64,000 bases of DNA from Branchiostoma lanceolatum (GCF_035083965.1 NC_089725.1:32805524-32869523), one strand, 5' to 3'; numbered from the stretch's first letter, positions 1 through 12,900 are shown. Numbers and translations: made by a program. Notes: generated by a model not told the origin, from the sequence alone.

Positions 1-230
1 TTTTTGAGGCCCTAGGGGCAGAAGGTTGTTATCCAGCATGTCTAGGGCAGGATATTGGAAGATGGAGCACATCCCTTTCCTTCCCAGGGTTGAGTGAGGA
101 AAATCCCGTGAAGTGCCTTTCCCAAGGGCACAAGATCGGTGGCATGTCAGGGGATTCGAACCCAGGACCTTTAGGTTCTGTGGTAAACACTGTAACGGTT
201 ATGCCTACATGAAGCAACAGTTGCTTTCGT
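1..230 (-). repeat. tRNA-derived SINE, 3' part at window edge
   Basis: Read on the minus strand, 152-162 is a textbook RNA polymerase III B box (GGTTCGAATCC), preceded by tRNA-like sequence with AGTG near 185-205. Downstream comes the block TGCCCTTGGGAAAGGCACTT (about 107-128), which also occurs in the SINE at 54640-54976. The shared block marks both as members of one SINE superfamily. The 3' end probably lies outside the window. Family assignment is inference; the box and the shared block are seen. Confidence 0.6.
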
Positions 231-639
231 ATAGCATTTACAGAAGGCTGGGATGCAAACTTATCTCTTCTGTTCACTCCCAACATACAGACTTTCCCTT
301 CATACTGTGTTTTCATGTCCATATTCCAATATAGCATACTTCTCTTAAAATAAATACAAAAACCAATGAATCCAATTGGTGTGGCTGTAAAAACGTCCAG
401 ATCACCGCCTATTTCAGCCGTCTGCGGTTGTTCCAAGGCGCTCTGCTGAAGACAGCCTGTCTGTAGGCTGTAACTTAGGAAGGACTGGAGCTGGGGCAAT
501 TTGTCTGTTGTGACATGCGGCAACAACACAACATTGCCCAGATGAAAGCTAATATCTTACACGGACTAAATCATGTCATTCCTGCATGATGTAATGCACA
601 TAGGGTGGAGCTTAGATTAATGTTAGGTACTTACATATG

Positions 640-783
640 ATCTCCAAGCAGATGTTTGGGGGCTTGATTGATACACATTTCTAACTGTCCTTTTTCTGAC
701 TCTGGGTCAAACTGTTTTCTTAAGAAAAGGGACGGCTGGGAAAATGTAGCGATTTAGCCTCCCCAACATCTGCTTGGTGATTA
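640..783. mobile_element. Short foldback element (MITE), CTCCAAGCAGA type
   Basis: The ends are inverted copies of each other: ATCTCCAAGCAGATGTTTGG on the left and its near-complement ending CATCTGCTTGGTGATT on the right, about 24 bp each. The interior has no coding potential. No clear target duplication is visible. The terminal motif is shared with the elements at 5026, 18341, 41336, 50884 and 63162. Confidence 0.65.
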
Positions 784-1146
784 AAAGCTCTTCCTGCTGG
801 AGATTGACACAGTTTCAACCGTTTCTGCCATTATGGACTTCTGCCTGCAGTACTTCCATCTCCTGTGGGGAGCAGGGGTGGGGGGTGACATCTCTGAATA
901 AGATATTAATGATATGAATATGATATGATCACCTTGCAATGTTGCCTAACTATCCCTGTCTGAGAAAGTGTGTGAAAGTTCTTTGTTGCCATGTCAGGCA
1001 GGTTGTCAAACCTGAAACAAGGGGGTGAAGTCTGCCATCTCTGTGCTCAGGTGCCACACAGTCCCCTTACAGCGCTGCCTAACTGTGTATGTGTGTGAAA
1101 GTTTATATCTATGTTGACATATCAGAAATTGTAGAAGTGTGTGAAA

Positions 1147-2233
1147 GTTTGTTTGTTTGTTTGTTTGTTTGTTTGTTTGTGCCTTTATTTATTCTCGAAA
1201 CATACTCTAATCGGCCCTCAGGGCCGCTTTTCATAGAGGTCGAGATGAGGAGTGTCAAGGGGTCAACATAACAATAAATAGATAACTAAATGTTTGGTCA
1301 AACAAGGTGAATCGAAATTATATCAATAATACAAAGAATATATAAATAGTGAAAACACAAAAATAACAAATGATAATTCGTCGAGTCATTAATCGATAAG
1401 TCGATAATCGTTCATAAGGGTCAGTTACTGAGTCCTTTAAAGGTTGCAATGGAAGTTGCTGCCCTAGCGGCCTGCGGTAAGGAGTTCCATATCAGCGAAC
1501 CGGAGTAGGCTAGGGACCTCCTGTAGACCTCTCTCAATGGCATCGGTACCACAAGGAGGTCTGAAGCACTGAGTCTAGTGCTCCTGGTAGCTCTGTCCCT
1601 GCAGTAGGTGAACATCCGGCGCATGTAGGACGGTAACCGGTTGTTCAAGGCCTTGTGTACCAGTAGGGCTTTGTGGTGCTTAAGTGTTGACTTAACATCT
1701 TTCCATCCCAGACGTGCGTGGACTTCTGCCGATGGAGTAAGGTACGGGGCACGTAGGATCAACTTGCCGGCTCGGTTTTGCATCCTTTGTAGTTTCTCCA
1801 GTTCCCGATCTGACGCAGAGTCCCAGACAGTACATGCATATACGATATGTGGCAGAAATATTGCTTTGTACAAAGTTAACAGAGTAGGTGTTGAAACAAA
1901 AGTGCGGACGTGCTTTAAAATGCTGAGTGATCGCCTGAGTTTGCACAAAATGGCATTTACTTTGCACTTCCAGTTAAGATTACGATCAATTATCACCCCT
2001 AGGTATTTGTACATATTACATGCTGTTACAGCTGCCCCATTGATGGACAATTTGGGTTCATATCTTTGTTGCCATGTCAGGAGCATTAACCCGTCCCCTC
2101 TCACACGACCCAGCCTGTTGATATCAGATATCATATTCCTGCTGTAATCTGGTGTCGGCTTACCCCGCTGAGTTCTGTAATTCCCCGACCACTGGGGCAG
2201 CTCCGACTGTGTGATATTCTCACAGTTTCCCAC
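1147..2233 (-). mobile_element. 5'-truncated non-LTR retrotransposon (LINE), reverse transcriptase C-terminal part
   Basis: The minus strand is open from 2233 to 1421. Its protein shows the post-catalytic part of a CR1/Jockey-like reverse transcriptase: YKYLGVIIDRNLNWK, then an LRR/LKHVR basic stretch, LYKAIFLPHIVYACTVWDS, and LQRMQNRAGKLIL. The catalytic FADD region is absent, so this copy is dead. After the stop the 3' UTR runs into an AATAAATAAA-like signal and a (CAAA)n tail at 1147-1181, typical of LINE ends. The first 25 or so codons look like flanking DNA: 2191-2264 is a near-copy of 2511-2583, which is not LINE sequence. The 5' break therefore lies near 2150-2190. Confidence 0.8.
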
Positions 2234-2583
2234 AGTGTAGAGTTACAGAATGATGATGTCATACCAATGATGTAACACACCAGAAACATACTGAAGAGTA
2301 CAAGCTGCACATCCGGACAGATTTATTTGATCCACTCACACCGGGAAGTACCCCTACTCTCTTCAATAAGTACATTGGGTTCTTCTAAGTGCTTGAGACG
2401 TGGCTCCTCACACATGGAACATCCATTCAATATCCTATCCGAGGGACGTCTCTAACCGCAGTTAGGTACTGAATGAAGTGAGTAAAGCCGTGTAAAGTGA
2501 CTCCCCCACCCCTGGTGCAGCCCCGACTGTGTGATTCTCCCAGAGTTTCCCACAGTGTAAGGTTACAGATGATGATGTCATAC
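2191..2583. repeat. Direct repeat pair next to the LINE 5' break
   Basis: About 74 bp at 2191-2264 reappears at 2511-2583 with a few differences; both contain GTTTCCCACAGTGTA and end GATGATGTCATAC. The DNA between (2265-2510) has no recognisable gene. This may be a local duplication that took place before or during the LINE insertion. Confidence 0.6.
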
Positions 2584-4069
2584 AGGATGGAGGTCTGGCC
2601 CATCCAGCTGCAGAATTATCATATCACATACCGGAGGATCTCAGCGTACATGCCACAGATTCAACACACACTCTCAGACAAGGGCCCTTTTATGTCCCAG
2701 TCCCCTATCAGCGCTCTGTAGTACAGGATTAGGCTGGCCTGAGACTAAAGAGCTGATATGAGCTGCACAGCTAAGCTCCAGCTGACAGCTGGGATAATGG
2801 TTACACTGGGTTTTCTAGACATATTAAACAAGAGGGAGCACACACAGGCGAGGGAGCGAATTCTATGTATTTATGGGAGAATTGATCGCTGAGGGAAGGC
2901 TGTACATATGCTAGGGATTTAGCTAAAATCTGGATTTGACAAGGGGGTGCTGGGCTGAATGAAAAAAGAGGGTGCAACGCCCCTCTTTCCCAATTTAGAT
3001 GAACCCCTGGAACTTCAACTTACAACGAACAGTGGGCTACATGTTTGCCCACACAGAAGTCTTTGATAACATTCATATTCATATCTCAATATTTTGAAGT
3101 CAGGAAAGTTTATATCAAAACATCAAAATATTTTCTCTACCAAAAGGCTAATATTTATACCACTTTGCTCCCTATAAGTCTTTGATTACAAACTTCCACA
3201 TCTTAATTTGCAGTCAGGAAATCATTGTCTTTTTATCTGAAAACAGCAAAATGTTTTTCTAGTAAAAAAGGGCTTAAGTGTCATCACTTTGCTTCGAGCT
3301 ACCCATAATGCCATGCGTCTCCCAGCATGCAACGGGATCCGTGCCAAGGTCTATAAACCAGGAAGGGCAAATTTTACTTGTCAAGACTCTCTAACTTCTT
3401 GCTTCTAATAAACTTCCATTGGAAGTCTTTGAGAATCCAGTAACTCTTTCATATTTTGGGGTCATCTCCACAATCACTTTCACTTTCTCATTTCATTATG
3501 GAAGTTATTCCTGGCCACCCCTCCTGTGTTCTGCCAATGGACTGTCCCATATTGCTTGGCCCTTGTCTCTAAGGCAAGAACAAACTGATTGTATGGATGC
3601 CGACGTCATCGATTTCGGTCTGTTTCCAGACTGTAAAAAAAGACAATTTTTTTACAACTTTCAGATGTTAACTTCTCCCTTTTTTTTGCATACTACATCT
3701 AACATATTGAACACCAAGGGTAAAATTAGCCAGAAACACAAACGGAGAGACAGGAAGAAAGTGACATCCGATATTTAGCCTGTAAATCTCTAACACTTCT
3801 GGCGCATCTTCTGTTCATTTTGCTGGAATCTGTCATCAGCTCCAGACATCATTCATAACATCACCTTTCTGTGGCTTAAATCCAAACACCCCACTAATCT
3901 ATCCTTTATTACGTAATCCCACTAATCACGTGGATGAAGGTTAGACATCTGAGTAGATCTATCCTGTATTACATAATCCCCCTGATCAGATTGTAATTAC
4001 CAGGGTTTTAACTTCACATCTGCAATTACAACGGTCTCAATCTCTGTCATCTGTGCCTCACAGACTTTT
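2584..4069. other. Intergenic stretch, no gene seen
   Basis: AT-rich sequence without convincing coding exons. A 119-codon open stretch at 3419-3778 starts with TTG, not ATG, and matches no family I recognise. At 3300-3340 there is a pair of motifs like CCCATAATGCC and CCCAGCATGCA that resemble ZNF143 sites, but no gene start follows them. Confidence 0.4.
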
Positions 4070-4284
4070 GCTACGGTCACATTTCTAAACCAGGCCCGGC
4101 CGGGCTGTTTGCTGAAACAAAAAACAGTAGTGAATATCAAGAAATATACACCAACTATGCTCATGACTGTTTTTCTATACGTTTTGTGTGCTTTGTAGTC
4201 TATTATATCATAAAAACTTTTTTATTATACTTTTCGTTTCCGCAAACTGCTCGGCCGTGGCCGGTTTGCAAATGTGACCATAGC
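4070..4284. mobile_element. Foldback element (MITE) with about 48 bp inverted ends
   Basis: The left end GCTACGGTCACATTT (4070) pairs with the right end, whose complement reads GCTATGGTCACATTT (4284). The similarity continues through the CGGCCG and GTTTGC.GAAAC blocks. The interior is AT-rich and non-coding. A two-base TT flank is the only possible target duplication. It is a different family from the CTCCAAGCAGA elements. Confidence 0.7.
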
Positions 4285-4887
4285 TTACCCTGCATGAGTG
4301 GATACGATAGGTGGATGGGACAGAAACTTCCTTGATGGCAGCACACCCAGTATATATAGTAGTACACTGCATATGAATTATAATTCCTGCTACCAAGGCT
4401 GCACTTATTCATTTCCTTGGTTGTCGGACGCTTTGAACAAAAAATTAGCAAGAGGACAAGATGAAAAAGCTGTCTGGAAGGTAACCTTGAATCTGGCTTA
4501 TGCCGCTATTTTCCCAAGATACAGACTTTCCACTCAGACTTTGTTTCCAGATTTTCCAGTTCTACAAGATTTTTAAAAAAATATTCTGCAACCAACAATC
4601 AGCTATGTTCGGCTGCCGGGGGTGGAAATTGATTGATTGGTATCGGACAGTGTCGGAATGGTACAGCGTGAGTCATGCCTGTTGCTATGGCGATTACACA
4701 ATGTTGCACGGCTTATAAAGGATTGGATTGCAGCAGTGTTATCGGATATAACAGTTAGGTAATGTTGTTATGAACGTTCTGCTCTCAAGGTTGTGATAAC
4801 AGGTCAAGGTCGCAGGTGGAATGTCAGGTGTGTTCCCCAGACAGGTGAGATGACACCTCACCTGTCGGAATCCTGCTGGCTGTGGGT

Positions 4888-4980
4888 GGATTTCCCCTGG
4901 GGAGGCATGGGGATCTCCCCTGGGGAGGTGTGGGGGATCTCCCCTGGGGAGGCGTGGGGGGATTTCCCCAGGGGAGGGGA
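4888..4980. repeat. Minisatellite, about 26 bp unit, 4 copies
   Basis: Units of the form GATCTCCCCTGGGGAGGTGT repeat four times with small changes; each contains the palindrome CCCCTGGGG. Open reading frames across it on both strands come from the repeat and are not genes. Confidence 0.8.
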
Positions 4981-5025
4981 TTTATGAAGACATACATCAC
5001 TGCTGTGAAGGAATGTGGCATCAAG

Positions 5026-5151
5026 TACTCTCCAAGCAGAGGAGGGGTTCCAGCAGGTTTTTGACTTGTTTTTAGGCGTTTTTGTCAGGCTTTCTACTGT
5101 CATTTTAAAAAACAAAATACAAAGTAGAAAGCCTGACAAAAACGGAGAGTA
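5026..5151. mobile_element. Foldback element, CTCCAAGCAGA type, with 8 bp target duplication
   Basis: The left end is TACTCTCCAAGCAGAGG and the right end is GGAGAGTA. The inner part (about 5073-5143) is a near-perfect hairpin around GTCAGGCTTTCTACT. The flanks GCATCAAG (5018-5025) and GCATCAAG (5152-5159) are identical, so this was a real insertion. Compared with the relative at 63162-63301, the right end has lost the GCTTGGA part. The copy still kept its target duplication, so the loss may have preceded insertion. Confidence 0.8.
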
Positions 5152-5159
5152 GCATCAAG

Positions 5160-6102
5160 AAGTGATCAGTCCTGCCCAAAACCCAACCGACTCATCTGGC
5201 CGATGTAAACCTGTGCAGTTATCTAATATCGTTAATGGTGCCGAGATGTGAGGACTGCTCTCCTCAACGGCTTCAGGAAAGCTTTTAGTGAAGACGAAAT
5301 GACACACACATTCCACCCTATCGCTGACGGTTGTTAGGAATGATAATTAAATACCACTGAAATATGGCCACTTGTCACGTTCATTAAGCCAAAACCATCC
5401 AGACAAAAGAAAGAGAGAAAGGCAACGGAAAAGATGGGAGGATGATATCAGAGAATGGGCAGGCATGACACTAGCCTGGGTGCCATCCGATCACTAACAG
5501 GGCTCTTTGTACACTTGCTACCCTGAAATAATCGTCTGGGATCGCTTGACCCGGTTCGGTTCGGAATTCGAATATAACACTAAGTAAAACATTAAGAAAA
5601 ACAGAATATCGAGAAACAGGAGAATAAATGGAGAAAACTGGTTGCCAGATCTTCTGTGGTGGTCAAACAGTTAAACTAAGGGATAAATGAATGAGGTGAT
5701 AATTAAGTCCTGTGACACACAGGAAATGGGTAAGTACAGGCTTGGGTTAAACCCCGTTCCCTTGTCTGTCATCACAGGCAGCTGATGTAACACATTAAGG
5801 TCCGGTAGTGACCCACCTTTCACCAGTGTCTGTCAAACTGTCTGTTTAATGTCAACAATTTAGTCCTTAAGTCGTTATAGATCCACATGGGTCTGCGCAA
5901 CAAAGGCGCCGTAAGACACCGTCTGACAAGACTCCTTACCGTTCCTAAGACAGTGAAAGTGCAGGATGATCCCCTCGTCTCACAGGTGACATGTACACAC
6001 CTGGAGACATTAAGGAAGCTGCCGGCCTTTCACTCTCGCTTGTTTTACTGGTCATTAAAAATTAACGGCTGATGAGTCACGCTGGCACTCCTGTGTGGAG
6101 GG
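5160..6102. other. Intergenic stretch, no gene seen
   Basis: No coding exon, RNA gene or clear repeat could be supported here. The sequence is of ordinary composition with scattered short open frames only. Confidence 0.4.
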
Positions 6103-6195
6103 TCCCGGCCGTGTGATTGGTGCGTTTGTGGGGATCCTGGCCGTGTGATTGGTGCGTTTGGGGGGTCTCGGCCGTGCGATTGGTGCATTTGTTGA
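6103..6195. repeat. Minisatellite, about 36 bp unit, 3 copies
   Basis: Three units contain GGCCGTGTGATTGGTGCGTT with small changes (GGCCGTGCGATTGGTGCATT in the last). The ATTGG core means each copy carries an inverted CCAAT sequence, but no gene start is nearby. Confidence 0.75.
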
Positions 6196-6804
6196 TGATG
6201 GATGGGGTGATGGTAGTGTAGGAATGTGATCACCTGTCTGCACAGGTATCCTCACCTGTTTCAGCTCCACATGGACAGACTGGGGTATGACCTAATTATC
6301 TGGCTTTTAACTGATAACCTGTAATTACTTACTCTTACAATTAACTTGCAATATATCATCATTGACACAAACCTCTTTCAATTTTTTAGCTGCATACAAG
6401 GCATATCTGTATCTGCATTCTGTATAGCCTTTGGCTTAAGTTACATAACACACCAGCTTTGCAAGCGCGGCAGCAGCCGGTTATATCACACTGAACAACC
6501 AGTCAGTGTGTCACACCTACATGTAGCCTCTGCACATCAAACTGTAAAGATTGCTTAAAGCCATCTAACCAGGATGCCCCTACTGTATTTGGTGGCAACG
6601 AGTTCACCCCATAATAAACGTAGTAAGATTGATAGACTACATGAAAACTAAGTCAATATCACCTAAAGAACGACCTGCCACATCACCTAATCCTCTGAAG
6701 TATATTCATCTGAAGTACAGCCAGTAGGTACTCATCTGAGTATTGAGGCTGTTAACAAGGAACCCCCATTTGATGTCCCTTCCTAAAAATGCAGCTCAAA
6801 CCAG

Positions 6805-6872
6805 GATACCTTTCCCCAGATTTGAACCTGGAGCTCGGCTGTGAGGCTGCTACCAATTGAGATACAGGGACA
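6805..6872 (-). repeat. tRNA-like SINE head
   Basis: On the minus strand an A-box-like TATCTCAATTGGTAGCAG (complement of 6847-6864) is followed about 30 bp later by a B box, GGTTCAAATC (complement of 6819-6828). The 5' GTCCCTG does not pair with the sequence after the T arm, so this is not an intact tRNA gene. It is probably the promoter head of a SINE or a decayed tRNA. Confidence 0.5.
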
Positions 6873-7270
6873 TCATCTTTTGATCGACAAGCAACACCTA
6901 TGCCTTGAAAATAATGTGTTTAACACCAGACAGGTCATCACAATCAAACACCCGACATATCCATGCAGTCAGGGCGAACAATACGTCTAGACAGGCCCTG
7001 TATCGCCCAGACCAACTGACCGGGCGTGGGTCTCACGGGACAGATTCCAGCGTCTCGGGGGAGAGATTCCAGCACTTCTAAGACAATTACCAAGTAGCGA
7101 TAAAAGGTGACTGTTCAAAGATCTTCCCCCTTCCTTATTCCCCTGAGTCTAAGACAGAAGGCCGGCTCCCGTCACAAACTAATCCGACTCCTCGTCCCTT
7201 TTCTTCCGCCGCGCTGACTGAAGACGCGACTGATGCCGGCTGAATGGAGGACAGAACCTTCGTCTCCGTC

Positions 7271-7311
7271 TGACGTCAGGAGACATCAAACCCAGCCGTC
7301 TCCATGGCAAC
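7271..7311. promoter_or_regulatory. CRE plus X-box-like motif in a GC-rich patch
   Basis: A perfect CRE palindrome, TGACGTCA, lies at 7271-7278, and an RFX X-box-like GTCTCCATGGCAAC at 7298-7311, in a locally GC-rich stretch (7150-7340). No first exon was recognised on either side. It could be a promoter of an unannotated transcript, an enhancer, or chance. Confidence 0.35.
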
Positions 7312-7554
7312 CGACTACGTCCCGTCTCCTTACTGCCCTCCCGAGTGCCGTAAAGTAAGGAAACGCACGGCTGTGATCATGTTAAGTGACAGGTGGAGAG
7401 AAATGAGACCTCTTACCTGATTGGTGAATCGGTGTCCTTGCCCAGCGGAACAGCCAATCAGGGTGGAGCTTCTTCTGAAATATGAAAAGATCTGTTTGAC
7501 TAAATCGTCCATAAAAGTCTGTCGTCAGCTTTTTGATATGGATTTTATTCAGTT

Positions 7555-8832
7555 GATTACAGACATAAAGGAACCCAGCACACTTGTTGAGAAGAGAAGA
7601 GGTGACCTGGTGTCCTTGGCTAAAAACGCGAGCCGTAGCAAAGCCACGTTGCACTACTAGCTAATGAAAAAGTGTCACGCTTCGACCAAAGTGAAACAGA
7701 AAGAAAAGACGCTGTTAGCCGCAAATCAAGAAGTTGCTTTGAGCTTATAGTGACATTACCATAGAAAGTAGGGAAGTCTATCTTGTAAGTCATGAATGTG
7801 TAAAAAAAATGTACCTTGCTAAAAAGGAGCATTTGGAAAAGTGTCACATCACAAAGTGAGGTCAACATGAAACTTTCATTCCCTCTTACGTCAAATTGGG
7901 AGTCCCAAGAGAGAACTAACTTCACATGGCCTAAGGAACAAATGTTGCAGTACTCACCTAGCTGAGTGCTTGACTGACACCTGTCACCTTGAAGACATTG
8001 TGTCCTCCCACCTGTAGGTTAAAGCAGGTGTTATTTTCTAACAGAACACATTCTTATGAATACAAAATCAACCAAGTTTTGTAAAATGTCATCACAAATT
8101 TTAAAAAACAATAAGTGAAGCATTCATAATCCAGTAGCTGAGAAGTTCACCTGATACAAACCCATGTGTGATGCATGATGCATGATGGGAACAGTTCCTT
8201 TGGGATAACTGCTGAAGATCCAGGTAAATTTTTGGCTCAAAGCAAGGCAAGAATTAAGTTACTATGGCTGAAAATTGACTACCGTAACCACCATTCACAC
8301 ACACTACAAACATCATTTTCAAGATCAGCCCCAGATTTCATTACATCACTCACTTTTTCTGAGGGCACTGTTTTTTCACAATTTTGGGATTCAGAAAAAT
8401 ATTATCAGCAGAACCAGAACACTTGCTTCCCTCTTTACACTTGCTCTACTGACTGACACACGCTCACTCTCACAATCACACGGACAGAACAACACAGACG
8501 GGTGGCTACGCATCAACTTTATTGTAAAAAGTATAAACTGGTTTGGAATCTCTGACAATAACGATTATCTTAGTTAGACCTTTGTTTTCACAATGATCAA
8601 TGGTTGTAATGTTACATTATTCTACGCCAGGGTTCTCCCTCCAAGAATCATTGAATACTGTTCAATAGATGACAATCATGTATGTCCAGGTGAAATAAAT
8701 AAACTGAAGTATTGTACTTGTGTGTAATCACATCGTCGAAGACTGGATATATTTTAGAAGGAAGGCAACAAGTACAGATGCCAACATACCGATTACAGAC
8801 ATAAAAGAATCCAGCACACTTATCGAGAAAAT
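7555..8832. repeat. Dispersed repeat, two partial copies, in otherwise featureless intergenic DNA
   Basis: GATTACAGACATAAA followed by GGAACCCAGCACACTT (7555-7590) recurs at 8791-8822 with few changes. The next part of the first copy (7611-7685, GAGCCGT.GCAAAGCCAC.TTGCACT) recurs at 41250-41310 in a WDR26 intron. This is probably a 130-150 bp SINE tail or similar repeat. Between the copies (7700-8780) I see no gene. The 8518-8523 AATAAA on the minus strand may be a distal SAE1 poly(A) signal. Confidence 0.55.
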
Positions 8833-9429
8833 TGTGTGATATAAATATTGTACACGATGGACTTTGTGAAAAGAGCAACAGTTACAGAAAATACTCCCCA
8901 TCCTTGGGACCTCGAACTATGTATAAATGACAATCTGTACATCAAGTGTTTGTCTGACACGAACATTAGCACAATAACACAATAACAGCAGTGGAACAGC
9001 GATACCTCTACACGCAGGTATTTTGAGGAGTGTGTATCGAGGAGTGTGTTTGACCATCGCACCACCTGTAAAGTTACCCCTCCTGTTACCAGCACCCGTT
9101 CTGATGTTGACCACATTTCCCCAGGTGTTCTGGGAACCCACTTGTGCACATGGATGTGGGTTGAGCTGTGCACTGGGGCTGTTCAGGCTGTTCAACTACC
9201 CTCTCCTAGTGGAGTAACCCTTCTCATACTGCCAGTCAGTGGGTACAAATAACTACCATCATAAACTACCTGGCAATGTATGAATGTAGTTTTCACAATC
9301 ATCAAGTGGTTGTCAATACCTACCAGTAAGTTTGTTAATTCGAATTTCTTCAGTTGTCAATCAGTCTTTGATACAAAATTGAGCAAAAAACACCAGGAGA
9401 CCAGTGTCTTTACTACATACTTTCTGAAC

Positions 9430-9435
9430 TTTATT
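9430..9435 (-). promoter_or_regulatory. Candidate SAE1 poly(A) signal
   Basis: AATAAA on the minus strand, about 470 bp after the SAE1 stop codon, followed by a GT-rich stretch (about 9370-9410). A second AATAAA at 8518-8523, also followed by GT-rich sequence, would give a 1.4 kb 3' UTR. Which one is used cannot be seen from sequence. Confidence 0.4.
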
Positions 9436-9904
9436 TTTTCACCTCGCAACCCCACCTTAATGTTCAGTAGGTGTTACCAGGAAGTTCTGTCAATGGCAAA
9501 ACACATTCATGTACTCCAAACCAACATCACAATCTTTGTGCACCCTACTGCTTACAGCAGTAAACAAAACTCTACCTTTCCCCTCGGCCTGGCCACAAAA
9601 GACGGTGGTTTGTACAACCTTGTCCTCATGAACTGAACCAGAACTGGCCACAAGGCGAGCCGACAATGGACACGTAGAAATCTGATACGCCAACACTGGA
9701 CAGGTACAATACACAGGCTTAGACACTCTACAACTGGAGATGCTTCAGTAACATTGGAGCCGATATCTTGTCCTTGTCCTCAACAACCTCAACACAAAGG
9801 AGCAGGAACTTGAAACACAGCAAACAGTACAGTACATGGTACAGATCATGGTACAGGTGTCTAACAGAAGTGCCCCCTTGCTGTGTTTACCGGTACTGCA
9901 CCCA

Positions 9905-12900
9905 CTAGCTGCTCCTGATGCAGTCCACCATGCCGCTGTCGTCGATACCGTTGAAGAAGAAGAAGTTGTTCAGAGGCGCGTCTTTACCTGAAACAGCCTG
10001 CGGGAAAGATAGATAAACCAGCTTTAACCTTCAGACTGCTAAGGTAGCAGTTTGGAACCAAATTTGTATTGGTTATAGTGCTAGGAAGCAGGGAGAAGGT
10101 TACAAGGAAAGACAAACTGTCAGTACTACACGCTATATCTGTATCTGTTTGGCACAATGCACCATCAAGTCACGTGACAAGAGAACTCCAAGACGAGATC
10201 TGACCCTAATACCGGGTTGACGAAGAGACAGAGAGTTCGTCCCGAAAGCTCCCTAGAGCAATCTTTTTATGTTGTGTGTAATGATTAAATGTTTGTAAAA
10301 AGTACAACAGCTTATCCGTAACACAACAGCATAACCAATTAAAGATATTATGTTACCTTCTTCATAGGCCATAAGTAGCTTGTAGGTTTTTGTAAGGATA
10401 TGTCACTATAAGTAAACTTTTTGGTTGTTAAAAAGTGTGACTGCCTCATGAAGTCAAGTTCAAGTAGCATCGTTTCCCTAAAGGAAAGTAAAATCAAGTG
10501 GAAGCAAACACCCTGGAGTTTATAGGTGTTTTTACCTTGACAATTTCCTGAGCGAGCACACCTCCCACTACGGCACACACAGGACTCAGGGCCGCAAAGC
10601 AGTGGCTGGAAAAACATTGTCTTGTTACTATTCAAAACTGGAATAATTTGTCAACTAATTCTAGGCTTCAGCTTAGATGTATCTAGTCTGTATAACGCAA
10701 ACTCCAGCTGTCCGGGGATTTCTGTCCCCTCTTGGGCGGCTATGCGGTTACAGGGCAGCAAGCCGATACAGGAGCTTGATTGAGTTCAGGCTAAGATGTA
10801 TCTATCAACTGATATTTTTCAAATCTTCAATTTTCTATACAAGTAGTATTCACAGTCACAGTACAAAATTAATGAGGATTCTCTTCCAATATTTCAACTG
10901 CATCAACTGTTACAACAGATTGAGTTTCCACTACAATAATCAGGCTATCAAAAACTTTTCATTCACTACTATAAGAGTCAGCCCAAAGTAGACAATATTG
11001 AAAAGCATGCCATGTCCAACTTAACATTGTGACACAGACAAAAGTAATAAATAACCCATGTCCAAGTTCACGTTCTGACCCTCACCTTGCAAACTCGTCC
11101 CCGACCAGGTCTGTTTTCAGCTTCATCTCCGTCAGGACATCGTCCCGTAACCGTAGCAACGCGACCTTGTCCTCCTCCCTGCTGCTGACGGCCGGGTCTC
11201 TGTCATGGTCCTCACGGAATCTCAGCAGGACTGAGCAGGGGAGAACAATAGCAGGTATGTAAGCGTGCCACACAGCACACTTCGACGGCGTCGAAATGTG
11301 CACAGGAACACGCAGTGACGGCCGTACCAGGGTGCCATATGGGGCACCCAGAACGGCTGTTTTCTACGGTCTCCACATTGATATAAGACGTTAACAGTTG
11401 ACAATACTCGGTCAGAAAATAGCTGAACAATTATATTTTACGATCTTTTGATTTCTATGAAGGACAGAGAGTGGGAAAATACGGAATTTGCGAAGCCTGT
11501 AAGAACGTGCGAGCACCGATCTCGGGAGACCGTTCAACTAAAACCCGTTCTGAAATGAAATAAAAACACCCAAAATATCAACTGTTCCGCTTTTTATTAT
11601 CTTCAGATGTAATACTTATGATCCATTTGGCTGGAGCTGCCAGCAAACCTGCGTAAAACCTACAGGAAACGCCGATCTCGATGCACGGAAAGTCCGCCAT
11701 GACACATGTGCGATCAGCCGCTTAGGCGGAAAGTAGCCAATTATTGCGACACAAACATTACGCCGATTCGGCGTGATTTGTCTGAATATGCCTTGCCTCG
11801 GTCTCTCTTTTTTGCGCGAGGCCGTTACCACGGAGATTTTCGGACACAAGCTTGAAGGCAAATGTTTATACGCTCAGCAGGATGTTTCTAAATGGTGTAT
11901 TTTCGCGCAATTAAATATTAAAAGGCATGCACGCCGAACTTTCCACCTGCCAGTCAGCACGTCAGGACGTGCTGAGCTGCACGCTGTGACGGAAGTTTTG
12001 TCTCTCCTTTTTTCGGCGTGAGTCCGTTACTACGGCGATTTTCGGGCACAAGCTCGAAGGGAAATGCTCAATGATATATCTATGAATAGATATTTCGCAC
12101 AATTAAATATAAAAGGCATTAACGCCGAACTTTCCACATACCGTCGTCACGTGCCAGTCACGAGCTGCACGCTGTGACGGAAGTTTTGTCTCTCCTTTTT
12201 TTCGTGAGGCCGTTACTGTGGAGATTTCCAGGGACAAACTCAATAGAGAAATGCTCAATGATATATTTATGAATAATTATTTCGCATAATAAAACTAAAA
12301 GGCATGCACGCCGAACTTTCCACGTGCCGTCGCCACATGTCAGTCAGCACGTCAAGACGTGCTGAGCTGCACGCTGTGACGGACGGCTCTTAAAAATATT
12401 TTTCACCAATTTTGAGTTAAAATACACATACTAGTATTCCATATTAATTTCCTTTGTCCTTTGATTTGCGATTGTGGATGGATAGAAACTTTGTTACGAA
12501 TTATTTTGCTGCTATAAGGAAACATTAAAGTTTTTTTTAGAGTTTGTCATATTCTATCGTCGCCACGTGTCAGTCAGCACGTCAAGACGTGCTGAGCTGC
12601 TCGCTGTGACGGAAATTGTGGACTGATGGTGAACAGGTAAAGAGTGTCACTGACTTTTACAATTGTTGGACTTATAGAGATGAAAAATGTCGATTGAATT
12701 AAAATATTGCTACACAAGGCAATTGGGCAATTCTAGTTTTTAAGCCATGGCAATAACCAGGCTGTGGGGTGGTGTGGCGTAACAGTGTCCCCGTCGCTCT
12801 GTGTCCACACGTACGCGGTGACGGTTTACAAAGAAAGGGCTCAACGATCGATGGCAATTGTATCCCTCAGATAACGAACACAACAATCTTAATTAGAGAT

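Noticed and set aside
3419..3778. 119-codon plus-strand frame
   Set aside because: Begins with TTG, has no family resemblance and ordinary intergenic composition.
6805..6872. Intact tRNA gene on the minus strand
   Set aside because: A and B boxes are present, but the acceptor stem does not close.
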